64,000 nt of DNA from Osmia lignaria lignaria (Eukaryota > Arthropoda > Insecta > Hymenoptera > Megachilidae): the NCBI RefSeq assembly GCF_051020975.1, contig NW_027478162.1, positions 23,870,001-23,934,000 on the forward strand. Direction: 5' to 3'. A program made the translations under genes and the position numbers. The notes beneath the pieces are model-generated. The model had not been told where the DNA came from. It did no database searches and saw nothing but the letters and a program-made list of their open reading frames with translations. Shown piece by piece: positions 49,498 through 63,952 of the stretch. How positions within the stretch are numbered: position 1 is the first letter of the stretch; each line of letters starts with the position of its first letter.

Positions 49498-51740
49498 ATA
49501 TCTCGAAAACGAAGCTAGCTATGGTAAAATGTTAAGAGACCTTTTTTGTAGAGAATTATGTTTCCTATAATTTATGTTCTATGATATTTTTTGATCAGAA
49601 GCGTAGTTGTCGAGATATTTAAAAGTTCCGAAGCCGCACCAACATAATAGAGATACAGAAACACCGTGGCCCCTTTCTTTGAGATAACTCTGCACTATTG
49701 CGACCTGCAAATGCCACTTCCAGCTTAGCTGTGCAGAAGAAGAACAACAAGAAGAAGAAATATCTCGAAATATGTCCGTCAGGCCCCTTCCCTTGAGATA
49801 AATCTGCAAATATCTCGGAAACGAAGCGAGCTATGGCAAAATGTTAAGAGACCTTTTTTGTAGAGAATTATGTTGCCTATAATTTATGTTCTATGATATT
49901 TTTTGATCAGAAGCGTAGTTTTCGAGATATATCGAGATATTTAAAAGTTCCGAAGCCGCACCAACATAATAGAGATACAGAAACACCGTGGCCCCTTTCT
50001 TTGAGATAACTCTGCACTATTGCGACCTGCAAATGCCACTTCCAGCTTAGCTGTGCAGAAGAAGAACAACAAGAAGAAGAAATATCTCGAAATATGTCCG
50101 TCAGGCCCCTTCCCTTGAGATAAATCTACAAATATCTCGAAAACGAAGCTAGCTATGGCAAAATGTTAAGAGACCTTTTTTGTAGAGAATTAAGTTTCCT
50201 ACTTTTTATGTTGTATGATATTTTTTGATCAGATGCGTAGTTCTCGAGATATATCAAGATATTTAAAAGTTCCGAAGCCGCACCAACATAATAGAGATAC
50301 AGAAACACCATGGCCCCTTTCTTTGAGATAACTCTGCACTATTGCGAGCTGCAAATGCCACTTCCAGCTTAGCTGTGCAGAAGAAGAACAACAAGAATAA
50401 GAAATATTTCGAAATATGTCCGTCAGGCCCCTTCCCTTGAGATAAATCTGCAAATATCTCGGAAACGATGCCAGCTATGGCAAAATGTTAACATACCTTT
50501 TTTGTAGAGAATTAAGTTTCCTACTTTTTATGTTCTATGATATTTTTTGATCAGAAGCGTAGTTTTCGAGATATATCGAGATATTTAAAAGTTCCGAAGC
50601 CGCACCAACATAATAGAGATACAGAAACACCGTGGCCCCTTTCGTTGAGATAACTCTGCACTATTGCGAGCTGCAAATGCCACTTCGAGCTTAGCTGTGC
50701 AGAAGAAGAACAACAAGAAGAAGAAATATCTCGAAATATGTCCGTCAGACCCCTTCCCTTGAGATAAATCTGCAAATATCTCGGAAACGAAGCGAGCTAT
50801 GGCAAAATGGTAAGAGACCTTTTTTGTAGAGAATTATGTTTCCTACAATTTACGTTCTATGATATTTTTTGATCAGAAGCGTAGTTTTCGAGATATATCG
50901 AGATATTTAAAAGTTCCGAAGCCGCACCAACACAATAGAGATACAGAAACACCGTGGCCCCTTTCGTTGAGATAACTCTGCACTATTGCGACCTGCAAAT
51001 GCCACTTTCAGCTTAGCTGTGCAGAAGAAGAACAACAAGAAGAAGAAATATCTCGAAATATGTCCGTCAGGCCCTTCCCTTGAGATAAATATGCAAATAT
51101 CGCGGAAACGAAGCGAGCTATGGCAAAATGTTAAGATACCTTTTTTGTAGAGAATTAAGTTTCCTACTTTTTATGTTCTATGATATTTTTTGATCAGATG
51201 CGTAGTTCTCGAGATATATCAAGATATTTAAAAGCTCCGAAGCTGCACCAACATAATAGAGGTACAGAAACACCGTGGCCCCTTTCTTTGAGATAACTCT
51301 GCACTATTGCGAGCTGCAAATGCCACTTCCAGCTTAGCTGTGCAGAAGAAGAACAACAAGAATAAGAAATATTTCGAAATATGTCCGTCAGGCCCCTTCC
51401 CTTGAGATAAATCTGCAAATATCTCGGAAACGAAGCGAGCTACGGCAAAATGTTAACAGACCTTTTTTGTAGAAAATTAGGTTTCCTACTTTTTATGTTC
51501 TATGATATTTTTTTATCAGATGCGTAGTTCTCGAGATATATCAAGATGTTTAAAAGTTCCGAAGCTGCACCAACATAATAGAGGTACAGAAACACCGTGG
51601 CCTCTATCTTTGAGATAACTCTGCACTATTGCGAGCTGATAATGCCACTTCCAGCTTAGCTGTGCAGAAGAGGAACAACAAGAAGAAGAAATATCTCGAA
51701 ATATGTCCGTCAGGCCCCTTCCCTTGAGATAAATCTGCAA
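49498..51740. repeat. 7-monomer higher-order unit, right domain, copy 3 of 3
   Basis: This unit shares the 'gttgtcgag' change and the conversion patch with copy 2, so copies 2 and 3 are sisters. Its last monomer is not hybrid. It ends 'ctgcaaatatctcggaaac' like the left-domain original, and leads on into the sequence equivalent to left position 2547. Confidence 0.92.
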
Positions 51741-52062
51741 ATATCTCGGAAACGAAGCGAGCTATGGCAAAATGTTGAGAGACCTTTTTTGTAGAGAATT
51801 AAGTTTCCTACTATTTATGTTCTATGATATTTTTTGATCAGATGCGTAGTTCTCGAGATATATCAAGATATTTAAAAGTTCCGAAGCCGCACCAACATAA
51901 TAGAGATACAGAAACACCGTGGCCCCTTTCTTTGAGATAACTCTGCATTATTGCGAGCTGCAAATGCCACTTCCAGCTTCGCTGTGCAGAAGAAGAACAA
52001 CAAGAAGAAGAAATATCTCGAAATATGTCCGTCAGGCCCCTTCCCTTGAGATATATCTGCAA
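51741..52062. repeat. Hybrid monomer marking a one-monomer loss in the right domain
   Basis: The front is identical to 2547 to 2868 ('ctatttatgttc', 'cattattgcg', 'cagcttcgctg'). The tail is that of the next left monomer, 2869 to 3190 ('gagatatatctgc' and 'ggaaaagaagcg' running on). The left domain has both monomers. The switch lies between about 51979 and 52053. Confidence 0.87.
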
Positions 52063-55000
52063 ATATCTCGGAAAAGAAGCGAGCTATGGCAAAATGTTAA
52101 GAGACCTTTTTTGTAGAGAATTATGTTTCCTATAATTTATGTTCTATGATATTTTTTGATCAGAAGCGTAGTTTTCGAGATATATCGAGATATTTAAAAG
52201 TTCCGAAGCCGCACCAACATAATAGAGATACAGAAACACCAGGGCCCCTTTCTTTGAGATAACTCTGCACTATTGCGACCTGCAAATGCCACTTCCAGCT
52301 TAGCTGTGCAGAAGAAGAACAACAAGAAGAAGAAATATCTCGAAATATGTCCGTCAGGCCCCTTCCCTTGAGATAAATCTACAAATATCTCGAAAACGAA
52401 GCTAGCTATGGCAAAATGTTAAGAGACCTTTTTTGTAGAGAATTAAGTTTCCTACTTTTTATGTTGTATGATATTTTTTGATCAGATGCGTAGTTCTCGA
52501 GATATATCGAGATATTTAAAAGTTCCGAAGCCGCACCAACATAATAGAGATACAGAAACACCGTGGCCTCTTTCTTTGAGATAACTCTGCACTATTGTGA
52601 GCTGCAAATGCCACTTCCAGCTTAGCTGTGCAGAAGAGGAACAACAAGAAGAAGAAATATCTCGAAATATGTCCGTCAGGCCCCTTCCCTTGAGATATAT
52701 CTGCAAATATCTCGGAAAAGAAGCGAGCTATGGCAAAATGTTAAGAGACCTTTTTTGTTGAGAATTATGTTTCCTATAATTTATGTTCTATGATATTTTT
52801 TGATCAGAAGCGTAGTTTTCGAGATATATCGAGATATTTAAAAGTTCCGAAGCCGCACCAACATAATAGAGATACAGAAACACCGTGGCCCCTTTCTTTG
52901 AGATAACTCTGCACTATTGCGACCTGCAAATGCCACTTCCAGCTTAGCTGTGCAGAAGAAGAACAACAAGAAGAAGAAATATCTCGAAATATGTCCGTCA
53001 GGCCCCTTCCCTTGAGATAAATCTACAAATATCTCGAAAACGAAGCTAGCTATGGCAAAATGTTAAGAGACCTTTTTTGTAGAGAATTAAGTTTCCTACT
53101 TTTTATGTTGTATGATATTTTTTGATCAGATGCGTAGTTCTCGAGATATATCGAGATATTTAAAAGTTCCGAAGCCGCACCAACATAATAGAGATACAGA
53201 AACACCGTGGCCTCTTTCTTTGAGATAACTCTGCACTATTGTGAGCTGCAAATGCCACTTCCAGCTTAGCTGTGCAGAAGAGGAACAACAAGAAGAAGAA
53301 ATATCTCGAAATATGTCCGTCAGGCCCCTTCCCTTGAGATATATCTGCAAATATCTCGGAAAAGAAGCGAGCTATGGCAAAATATTAAGAGACCTTTTTT
53401 GTAGAGAATTATGTTTCCTATAATTTATGTTCTATGATATTTTTTGATCAGAAGCGTAGTTTTCGAGATATATCGAGATATTTAAAAGTTCCGAAGCCGC
53501 ACCAACATAATAGAGATACAGAAACACCGTGGCCCCTTTCTTTGAGATAACTCTGCACTATTGCGAGCTGCAAATGCCACTTCCAGCTTAGCTGTGCAGA
53601 AGAAGAACAACCAGAAGAAGAAATATCTCGAAATATGTCCGTCAGGCCCCTTCCCTTGAGATAAATCTGCAAATATCTCGGAAACGAAGCGAGCTATGGC
53701 AAAATGTTAAGAGACTTTATTTGTAGAGAATTAAGTTTCCTACTTTTTATGTTCTATGATATTTTTTGATCAGATGCGTAGTTCTCGAGATATATCAAGA
53801 TATTTAAAAGTTCCGATGCCGCACCAACATAAGAGAGATACAGAAACACCGTGGCCCCTTTCTTTGAGATAACTCTGCACTATTGCGAGCTGGAAATGCC
53901 ACTTCCAGTTTAGCTGTGCAGAAGAAGAACAACAAGAAGAACAAATATCTCGAAATATGTCCGTCAGGCCCCTTCCCTTGAGATATATCTGCAAATATCT
54001 CGGAAAGGAAACGAGCTATGGCAAAATGTTAAGAGACCTTTTTTGTAGAGAATTATGTTTCCTACGATTTACGTTCTATGATATTTTTTGATCAGAAGCG
54101 TAGTTTTCGAGATATATCGAGATATTTAAAAGTTCCGAAACCTCACCAACATAATAGAGATACAGAAACACCGTGGCCCCTTTCGTTGAGATAACTGTGC
54201 ACTAGTGCGAGGCGCAAATGCCACTTCCAGCTTAGCTGTGCAGAAGAAGAACAACAAGAAGAAGAAATATCTCGAAATATGTCCGTCAGGCCCCTTCCCT
54301 TGAGATAAATCTGCACATATCTCGGAAACGAAGCGAGCTATGGCAAAATGTTAAGAGACCTTTTTTGTAGAGAATTAAGTTTCCTACTTTTTATATTCTA
54401 TGATATTTTTTGATTGGACGCGTAGTTCTCGAGATATATCAAGATATTTAAAAGTTCCGAAGCCGCACCAACATAATAGAGATACAGAAACACCGTGGCC
54501 CCATTCTTTGAGATAACTCAGCACTATTGCGAGCTGCAAATGCCACTTCCAGCTTAGCTGTGCAGAAGAAGAACAACCAGAAGAAGAAATATCTCGAAAT
54601 ATGTCCGTCAGGCCCCTTCCCTTGAGATAAATCTGCAAATATCTCGGAAACGAAGCGAGCTATGGCAAAATGTTAAGAGACTTTATTTGTAGAGAATTAA
54701 GTTTCCTACTTTTTATGTTCTATGATATTTTTTGATCAGATGCGTAGTTCTCGAGATATATCAAGATATTTAAAAGTTCCGAAGCCGCACCAACATAATA
54801 GAGATACAGAAACACCGTGGCCCCTTTCTTTGAGATAACTCTGCACTATTGCGAGCTGGAAATGCCACTTCCAGTTTAGCTGTGCAGAAGAAGAACAACA
54901 AGAAGAAGAAATATCTCGAAATATGTCCGTCAGGCCCCTTCCCTTGAGATAAATCTACAAATATCTCGAAAACGAAGCTAGCTATGGTAAAATGTTAAGA

Positions 55001-55272
55001 GACCTTTTTTGTAGAGAATTATGTTTCCTATAATTTATGTTCTATGATATTTTTTGATCAGAAGCGTAGTTTTCGAGATATTTAAAAGTTCCGAAGCCGC
55101 ACCAACATAATGGAGATACAGAAACACCGTGGCCCCTTTCTTTGAGATAACTCTGCACTATTGCGACCTGCAAATGCCACTTCCAGCTTAGCTGTGCAGA
55201 AGAAGAACAACAAGAAGAAAAAATATCTCGAAATATGTCCGTCAGGCCCCTTCCCTTGAGATAAATCTGCAA

Positions 55273-58200
55273 ATATCTCGGAAACGAAGCGAGCTATGGC
55301 AAAATGTTAAGAGACCTTTTTTGTAGAGAATTATGTTTCCTATAATTTATGTTCTATGATATTTTTTGATCAGAAGCGTAGTTTTCGAGATATATCGAGA
55401 TATTTAAAAGTTCCGAAGCCGCACCAACATAATAGAGATACAGAAACACCGTGGCCCCTTTCTTTGAGATAACTCTGCACTATTGCGACCTGCAAATGCC
55501 ACTTCCAGCTTAGCTGTGCAGAACAAGAACAACAAGAAGAAGAAATATCTCGAAATATGTCCGTCAGGCCCCTTCCCTTGAGATAAATCTGCAAATATCT
55601 CGAAAACGAAGCTAGCTATGGCAAAATGTTAAGAGACCTTTTTTGTAGAGAATTAAGTTTCCTACTTTTTATGTTGTATGATATTTTTTGATCAGATGCG
55701 TAGTTTTCGAGATATATCGAGATATTTAAAAGTTCCGAAGCCGCACCAACATAATAGAGATACAGAAACACCGTGGCCCCTTTCGTTCAGATAACTGTGC
55801 ACTAGTGCGAGGCGCAAATGCCACTTCCAGCTTAGCTGTGCAGAAGAAGAACAACAAGAAGAAGAAATATCTCGAAATATGTCCGTCAGGCCCCTTCCCT
55901 TGAGATAAATCTGCACATATCTCGGAAACGAAGCGAGCTATGGCAAAATGTTAAGAGACCTTTTTTGTAGAGAATTAAGTTTCCTACTTTTTATATTCTA
56001 TGATATTTTTTGATTGGACGCGTAGTTCTCGAGATATATCAAGATATTTAAAAGTTCCGAAGCCGCACCAACATAATAGAGATACAGAAACACCGTGGCC
56101 CCTTTCTTTGAGATAACTCTGCACTATTGCGAGCTGCAAATGCCACTTCCAGCTTAGCTGTGCAGAAGAAGAACAACCAGAAGAAGAAATATCTCGAAAT
56201 ATGTCCGTCAGGCCCTTCCCTTGAGATAAATATGCAAATATCGCGGAAACGAAGCGAGCTATGGCAAAATGTTAAGATACCTTTTTTGTAGAGAATTAAG
56301 TTTCCTACTTTTTATGTTCTATGATATTTTTTGATCAGATGCGTAGTTCTCGAGATATATCAAGATATTTAAAAGCTCCGAAGCTGCACCAACATAATAG
56401 AGGTACAGAAACACCGTGGCCCCTTTCTTTGAGATAACTCTGCACTATTGCGAGCTGCAAATGCCACTTCCAGCTTAGCTGTGCAGAAGAAGAACAACAA
56501 GAATAAGAAATATTTCGAAATATGTCCGTCAGGCCCCTTCCCTTGAGATAAATCTGCAAATATCTCGGAAACGAAGCGAGCTACGGCAAAATGTTAACAG
56601 ACCTTTTTTGTAGAAAATTAGGTTTCCTACTTTTTATGTTCTATGATATTTTTTTATCAGATGCGTAGTTCTCGAGATATATCAAGATGTTTAAAAGTTC
56701 CGAAGCTGCACCAACATAATAGAGGTACAGAAACACCGTGGCCTCTATCTTTGAGATAACTCTGCACTATTGCGAGCTGATAATGCCACTTCCAGCTTAG
56801 CTGTGCAGAAGAGGAACAACAAGAAGAAGAAATATCTCGAAATATGTCCGTCAGGCCCCTTCCCTTGAGATAAATCTGCAAATATCTCGGAAACGAAGCG
56901 AGCTATGGCAAAATGTTAAGAGACCTTTTTTGTAGAGAATTAAGTTTCCTACTTTTTATGTTGTATGATATTTTTTGATCAGATGCGTAGTTCTCGAGAT
57001 ATATCGAGATATTTAAAAGTTCCGAAGCCGCACCAACATAATAGAGATACAGAAACACCGTGGCCTCTTTCTTTGAGATAACTCTGCACTATTGTGAGCT
57101 GCAAATGCCACTTCCAGCTTAGCTGTGCAGAAGAGGAACAACAAGAAGAAGAAATATCTCGAAATATGTCCGTCAGGCCCCTTCCCTTGAGATATATCTG
57201 CAAATATCTCGGAAAAGAAGCGAGCTATGGCAAAATGTTAAGAGACCTTTTTTGTAGAGAATTATGTTTCCTATAATTTATGTTCTATGATATTTTTTGA
57301 TCAGAAGCGTAGTTTTCGAGATATATCGAGATATTTAAAAGTTCCGAAGCCGCACCAACATAGAGATACAGAAACACCAGGGCCCCTTTCTTTGAGATAA
57401 CTCTGCACTATTGCGACCTGCAAATGCCACTTCCAGCTTAGCTGTGCAGAAGAAGAACAACAAGAAGAAGAAATATCTCGAAATATGTCCGTCAGGCCCC
57501 TTCCCTTGAGATAAATCTACAAATATCTCGAAAACGAAGCTAGCTATGGCAAAATGTTAAGAGACCTTTTTTGTAGAGAATTAAGTTTCCTACTTTTTAT
57601 GTTGTATGATATTTTTTGATCAGATGCGTAGTTCTCGAGATATATCGAGATATTTAAAAGTTCCGAAGCCGCACCAACATAATAGAGATACAGAAACACC
57701 GTGGCCTCTTTCTTTGAGATAACTCTGCACTATTGTGAGCTGCAAATGCCACTTCCAGCTTAGCTGTGCAGAAGAGGAACAACAAGAAGAAGAAATATCT
57801 CGAAATATGTCCGTCAGGCCCCTTCCCTTGAGATATATCTGCAAATATCTCGGAAAAGAAGCGAGCTATGGCAAAATGTTAAGAGACCTTTTTTGTAGAG
57901 AATTATGTTTCCTATAATTTATGTTCTATGATATTTTTTGATCAGAAGCGTAGTTTTCGAGATATATCGAGATATTTAAAAGTTCCGAAGCCGCACCAAC
58001 ATAATAGAGATACAGAAACACCGTGGCCCCTTTCTTTGAGATAACTCTGCACTATTGCGACCTGCAAATGCCACTTCCAGCTTAGCTGTGCAGAAGAAGA
58101 ACAACAAGAAGAAGAAATATCTCGAAATATGTCCGTCAGGCCCCTTCCCTTGAGATAAATCTACAAATATCTCGAAAACGAAGCTAGCTATGGTAAAATG

Positions 58201-58478
58201 TTAAGAGACCTTTTTTGTAGAGAATTATGTTTCCTATAATTTATGTTCTATGATATTTTTTGATCAGAAGCGTAGTTTTCGAGATATTTAAAAGTTCCGA
58301 AGCCGCACCAACATAATAGAGATACAGAAACACCGTGGCCCCTTTCTTTGAGATAACTCTGCACTATTGCGACCTGCAAATGCCACTTCCAGCTTAGCTG
58401 TGCAGAAGAAGAACAACAAGAAGAAGAAATATCTCGAAATATGTCCGTCAGGCCCCTTCCCTTGAGATAAATCTGCAA
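55273..58478. repeat. 10-monomer higher-order unit, single copy in right domain
   Basis: This is the only copy on the right, aligned with 6401 to 9606 at offset 48872. It includes the same 321, 319 and 312 bp monomers. After it, the sequence resumes at the equivalent of 12813 rather than 9607. One unit is therefore absent relative to the left domain. Confidence 0.92.
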
Positions 58479-58770
58479 ATATCTCGGAAACGAAGCGAGC
58501 TATGGCAAAATGTTAAGAGACCTTTTTTGTAGAGAATTATGTTTCCTATAATTTATGTTCTATGATATTTTTTGATCAGAAGCGTAGTTTTCGAGATATA
58601 TCGAGATATTTAAAAGTTCCGAAGCCGCACCAACATAATAGAGATACAGAAACACCGTGGCCCCTTTCTTTGAGATAACTCTGCGCTATTGCGAGCTGGA
58701 AATGCCACTTCCAGTTTAGCTGTGCAGAAGAAGAACAACAAGAAGAAGAAATATCTCGAAATATGTCCGT
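58246..58770. other. Junction where a 10-monomer unit is missing relative to the left domain
   Basis: Up to about 58246 the right domain matches left copy 1 ('atgttctatg', as at 9372). From about 58770 it matches the sequence after left copy 2 ('gtcaagcccctccccttg', as at 13103). The exchange that removed or never added 3,206 bp lies between these marks. Confidence 0.8.
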
Positions 58771-61700
58771 CAAGCCCCTCCCCTTGAGATAAATCTGCAA
58801 ATATCTCGGAAACGAAGCGAGCTATAGCAAAATGTTAAGAGACCTTTTTTGTAGAGAATTATGTTTCCTATAATTTATGTTCTATGACATTTTTTGATCA
58901 GAAGCGTAGTTTTCGAGATATATCGAGATATTTAAAAGTTCCGAAGCCGCACCAACATAATAGAGATACAGAAACACCGTGGCCCCTTTCTTTGAGATAA
59001 CTCTGCACTATTGCGACCTGCAAATGCCACTTCCAGCTTAGCTGTGCAGAAGAAGAACAACAAGAAGAAGAAATATCTCGAAATATGTCCGTCAGGCCCC
59101 TTCCCTTGAGATAAATCTGCAAATATCTCGAAAACGAAGCTAGCTATGGCAAAATGTTAAGAGACCTTTTTTGTAGAGAATTAAGTTTCCTACTTTTTAT
59201 GTTGTATGATATTTTTTGATCAGATGCGTAGTTTTCGAGATATATCGAGATATTTAAAAGTTCCGAAGCCGCACCAACATAATAGAGATACAGAAACACC
59301 GTGGCCCCTTTCGTTCAGATAACTGTGCACTAGTGCGAGGCGCAAATGCCACTTCCAGCTTAGCTGTGCAGAAGAAGAACACCAAGAAGAAGAAATATCT
59401 CGAAATATGTCCGTCAGGCCCCTTCCCTTGAGATATATCTGCAAATATCTCGGAAACGAAGCGAGCTATGGCAAAATGTTAAGAGACCTTTTTTGTAGAG
59501 AATTAAGTTTCCTACTTTTTATGTTCTATGATATTTTTTGATCAGATGCGTAGTTCTCGAGATATATCAAGATATTTAAAAGTTCCGAAGCCGCACCAAC
59601 ATAATAGAGATACAGAAACACCGTGGCCCCTTTCTTTGAGATAACTCTGCACTATTGCGAGCTGGAAATGCCACTTCCAGTTTAGCTGTGCAGAAGAAGA
59701 ACAACAAGAAGAAGAAATATCTCGAAATATGTCCGTCAGGCCCCTTCCCTTGAGATATATCTGCAAATATCTCGGAAAGGAAACGAGCTATGGCAAAATG
59801 TTAAGAGACCTTTTTTGTAGAGAATTATGTTTCCTACAATTTATGTTGTATGATATTTTTTGATCAGAAGCGTAGTTTTCGAGATATATCGAGATATTTA
59901 AAAGTTCCGAAGCCGCACCAACATAATAGAGATACAGAAACACCGTGGCCCCTTTCGTTCAGATAACTGTGCACTAGTGCGAGGCGCAAATGCCACTTCC
60001 AGCTTAGCTGTGCAGAAGAAGAACAACAAGAAGAAGAAATATCTCGAAATATGTCCGTCAGGCCCCTTCCCTTGAGATAAATCTGCACATATCTCGGAAA
60101 CGAAGCGAGCTATGGCAAAATGTTAAGAGACCTTTTTTGTAGAGAATTAAGTTTCCTACTTTTTATATTCTATGATATTTTTTGATTGGACGCGTAGTTC
60201 TCGAGATATACCAAGATATTTAAAAGTTCCGAAGCCGCACCAACATAATAGAGATACAGAAACACCGTGGCCCCTTTCTTTGAGATAACTCTGCACTATT
60301 GCGAGCTGCAAATGCCACTTCCAGCTTAGCTGTGCAGAAGAAGAACAACCAGAAGAAGAAATATCTCGAAATATGTCCGTCAGGCCCCTTCAATTGAGAT
60401 AAATCTGCAAATATCTCGGAAACGAAGCGAGCTATGGCAAAATGTTAAGAGACTTTATTTGTAGAGAATTAAGTTTCCTACTTTTTATGTTCTATGATAT
60501 TTTTTGATCAGATGCGTAGTTCTCGAGATATATCAAGATATTTAAAAGTTCCGATGCCGCACCAACATAAGAGAGATACAGAAACACCGTGGCCCCTTTC
60601 TTTGAGATAACTCTGCACTATTGCGAGCTGGAAATGCCACTTCCAGTTTAGCTGTGCAGAAGAAGAACAACAAGAAGAACAAATATCTCGAAATATGTCC
60701 GTCAGGCCCCTTCCCTTGAGATATATCTGCAAATATCTCGGAAAGGAAACGAGCTATGGCAAAATGTTAAGAGACCTTTTTTGTAGAGAATTATGTTTCC
60801 TACGATTTACGTTCTATGATATTTTTTGATCAGAAGCGTAGTTTTCGAGATATATCGAGATATTTAAAAGTTCCGAAACCTCACCAACATAATAGAGATA
60901 CAGAAACACCGTGGCCCCTTTCGTTGAGATAACTGTGCACTAGTGCGAGGCGCAAATGCCACTTCCAGCTTAGCTGTGCAGAAGAAGAACAACAAGAAGA
61001 AGAAATATCTCGAAATATGTCCGTCAGGCCCCTTCCCTTGAGATAAATCTGCACATATCTCGGAAACGAAGCGAGCTATGGCAAAATGTTAAGAGACCTT
61101 TTTTGTAGAGAATTAAGTTTCCTACTTTTTATATTCTATGATATTTTTTGATTGGACGCGTAGTTCTCGAGATATATCAAGATATTTAAAAGTTCCGAAG
61201 CCGCACCAACATAATAGAGATACAGAAACACCGTGGCCCCATTCTTTGAGATAACTCAGCACTATTGCGAGCTGCAAATGCCACTTCCAGCTTAGCTGTG
61301 CAGAAGAAGAACAACCAGAAGAAGAAATATCTCGAAATATGTCCGTCAGGCCCCTTCCCTTGAGATAAATCTGCAAATATCTCGGAAACGAAGCGAGCTA
61401 TGGCAAAATGTTAAGAGACTTTATTTGTAGAGAATTAAGTTTCCTACTTTTTATGTTCTATGATATTTTTTGATCAGATGCGTAGTTCTCGAGATATATC
61501 AAGATATTTAAAAGTTCCAAAGCCGCACCAACATAATAGAGATACAGAAACACCGTGGCCCCTTTCTTTGAGATAACTCTGCACTATTGCGAGCTGGAAA
61601 TGCCACTTCCAGTTTAGCTGTGCAGAAGAAGAACAACAAGAAGAACAAATATCTCGAAATATGTCCGTCAGGCCCCTTCCCTTGAGATAGATCTGCAAAT

Positions 61701-63952
61701 ATCTCGGAAACGAAGCGAGCTATGGCAAAATGTTAAGAGACCTCTTTTGTAGAGAATTAAGTTTCCTACTTTTTATGTTCTATGATATTTTTTGATCAGA
61801 TGCGTAGTTCTCGAGATATATCAAGATATTTAAAAGTTCCGAAGCCGCACCAACATAACAGAGATACAGAAACACCGTGGCCCCTTTCTTTGAGATAACT
61901 CTGCACTATTGCGAGCTGTAAATGCCACTTCCAGCTTAGCTGTGCAGAAGAAGAACAACAAGAAGAAGAAATATCTCGAAATATGTCCGTCAGGCCCCTT
62001 CCCTTGAGATAAATCTGCAAATATCTCGGAAACGAAGCGAGCTATGGCAAAATGTTAAGAGACCTTTTTTGTAGAGAATTAAGTTTCCTACTTTTTATGT
62101 TCTATGATATTTTTTGATCAGATGCGTAGTTCTCGAGATATATCAAGATATTTAAAAGTTCCGAAGCCGCACCAACATAATAGAGATACAGAAACACCGT
62201 GGCCCCTTTCTTTGAGATAACTCTGCACTATTGCGAGCTGCAAATGCCACTTCCAGTTTAGCTGTGCAGAAGAAGAACAACAAGAAGAAGAAATATCTCG
62301 AAATATGTCCGTCAGGCCCCTTCCCTCGAGATAAATCTGCAAATATCTCGGAAACGAAGCGAGCTATGGCAAAATGTTAAGAGACCTTATTTGTAGAGAA
62401 TTAAGTTTCCTACTTTTTATGTTCTATGATATTTTTTGATCAGATGCGTAGTTCTCGAGATATATCAAGATATTTAAAAGTTCCGAAGCCGCACCAACAT
62501 AATAGAGATACAGAAACACCGTGGCCCCTTTCTTTCAGATAACTCTGCACTATTGCGAGCTGGAAATGCCACTTCCAGTTTAGCTGTGCAGAAGAAGAAC
62601 AACAAGAAGAAGAAATATCTCGAAATATGTCCGTCAGGCCCCTTCCCTTGAGATATATCTGCAAATATCTCGGAAACGAAGCGAGCTATGGCAAAATGGT
62701 AAGAGACCTTTTTTGTAGCGAATTATGTTTGCTACAAGTTATGTTCTATGATATTTTTTGATCAGAAGCGTAGTTTTCGAGATATATCAAGATATTTAAA
62801 AGTTCCGAAGCCGCAACAACATAATAGAGATACAGAAACACCGTGGCCCCTTTCTTTGAGATAACTCTGCACTATTGCGAGCTGGAAATGCCACTTCCAG
62901 TTTAGCTGTGCAGAAGAAGAACAACAAGAAGAAGAAATATCTCGAAATATGTCCGTCAGGCCCCTTCCCTTGAGATAAATCTGCAAATATCTCGGAAACG
63001 AAGCGAGCTATGGCAAAATGGTAAGAGACCTCTTTTGTAGAGAATTATGTTTCCTACTTTTTATGTTCTATGATATTTTTTGATCACAAGCGTAGTTTTC
63101 GAGATATATCAAGATATTTAAAAGTTCCGAAGCCGCAACAACATAATAGAGATACAGAAACACCGTGGCCCCTTTCTTTGAGATAACTCTGCACTATTGC
63201 GAGCTGCAAATGCCACTTCCAGCTTAGCTGTGCAGAAGAAGAACAACAAGAAAAAGAAATATCGCGAAATATGTCCGTTAGGCCCCTTCCCTTGAGATAA
63301 ATCTGCAAATATCTCGGAAACGAAGCGAGCTATGGCAAAATGTTAAGAGACCTTTTTTGTAGAGAATTAAGTTTTCTACTTTTTATGTTCTATGATATTT
63401 TTTTATCAGATGCGTTGTTCTCGAGATATATCAAGATATTTAAAAGTTCCGAAGCTGCACCAACATAATAGAGGTACAGAAACACCGTGGCCTCTTTCTT
63501 TGAGATAACTCTGCACTATTGCGAGCTGCAAATGCCACTTCCAGCTTAGCTGTGCAGAAGAAGAACAACAAGAAGAAGAAATATCTCGAAATATGTCCGT
63601 CAGGCCCCGTCCCTTGAGATGTATCTGCAAATATCTCGGAAACGAAGCGAGCTATGGCAAAATGTTAAGAGACCTTTTTTGTAGAGAATTATGTTTCCTA
63701 CAATTCATGTTCTATGATATTTTTTGATCAGAAGTGTTGTTTTCGAGATATATCGAGATATTTAAAAGTTCCGAAGCCGCACCAACATAATAGAGATACA
63801 GAAACACCGTGGCCCCTTTCTTTGAGATAACTCTGCACTATTGCGAGCTGGAAATGCCACTTCCAGTTTAGCTGTGCAGAAGAAGAACAACAAGAAGAAG
63901 AAATATCTCGAAATATGTCCGTCAGGCCCCTTCCCTTGAGATAAATCTGCAA

